Assembly: GCA_020430865.1 (NCBI GenBank)
Contig: JAGQIY010000797.1
Coordinates: 1-6,189, forward strand
DNA length: 6,189 nt
Direction of reading: 5' to 3'
DNA from: Myxococcales bacterium
Lineage (GTDB): Bacteria > Myxococcota > Polyangia > Polyangiales > Polyangiaceae
A program made the position numbers and the translations under genes. This document shows, piece after piece, positions 6,155-6,189 of this stretch. A model generated the notes under the pieces. It was not told the DNA's origin. It did not search any database and saw only the letters and a program-made list of their open reading frames with translations. Each line of letters starts with the position of its first letter. Within the stretch, counting starts at the first letter, position 1.

Positions 6155-6162
6155 CCTCCCTC
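6155..6162 (-). promoter_or_regulatory. Ribosome binding site of the M48 peptidase gene
   Basis: The minus strand reads GAGGGAGG, 4 nt before the TTG at 6150-6148. The match is strong but the spacing is short. It is the main reason for choosing the TTG start over an origin upstream of the window. Confidence 0.6.
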
Positions 6163-6189
6163 GGGCGGCTGCGGCCAGGCTCCGGCACA

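Overview
The window looks like chromosomal DNA from a high-GC myxobacterium (Myxococcota, most likely the Polyangiales/Sorangium side). This is inferred from the strong G/C bias at third codon positions, the MglA-type small GTPase and a PEGA-like surface protein of a type common in that group. No tRNA, rRNA, CRISPR array, insertion sequence or prophage gene is visible, and codon use is uniform, so nothing suggests recent transfer.

Layout from left to right. (1) Positions 1-476, minus strand: the N-terminal 158 codons of an MglA-like Ras-family GTPase, cut off by the left edge, with a GTG start and a strong AGGAGG site. (2) Positions 491-936: a non-coding gap of about 450 bp between divergent genes. 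It holds a weak candidate promoter for the GTPase gene and a C-rich, G-poor stretch before the next gene. (3) Positions 937-1986, plus strand: an exported, probably C-terminally membrane-anchored protein with a PEGA-like domain and unknown function. (4) Positions 1959-3356, minus strand: argH, argininosuccinate lyase, whose 3' end overlaps the previous gene tail to tail by 28 bp. (5) Positions 3440-5224, minus strand: a bacterial dynamin-like GTPase. (6) Positions 5221-6150, minus strand: an M48-family zinc metallopeptidase whose stop codon overlaps the dynamin start codon (ATGA).

The peptidase and dynamin genes form a tight two-gene unit transcribed right to left, and argH follows 83 bp downstream. 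A perfect inverted repeat and a TTGACT-17-TATGCG promoter-like pair lie in that 83 bp gap, so argH may be transcribed separately, possibly as a leaderless mRNA. ArgH performs the last step of arginine synthesis and has no evident functional tie to its neighbours.

The most interesting feature is the translationally coupled M48 peptidase and dynamin-like GTPase. It recalls the mitochondrial pair OMA1 (M48 peptidase) and OPA1 (dynamin-family GTPase), in which the former cleaves the latter under membrane stress. Whether the bacterial pair works this way is only a hypothesis.
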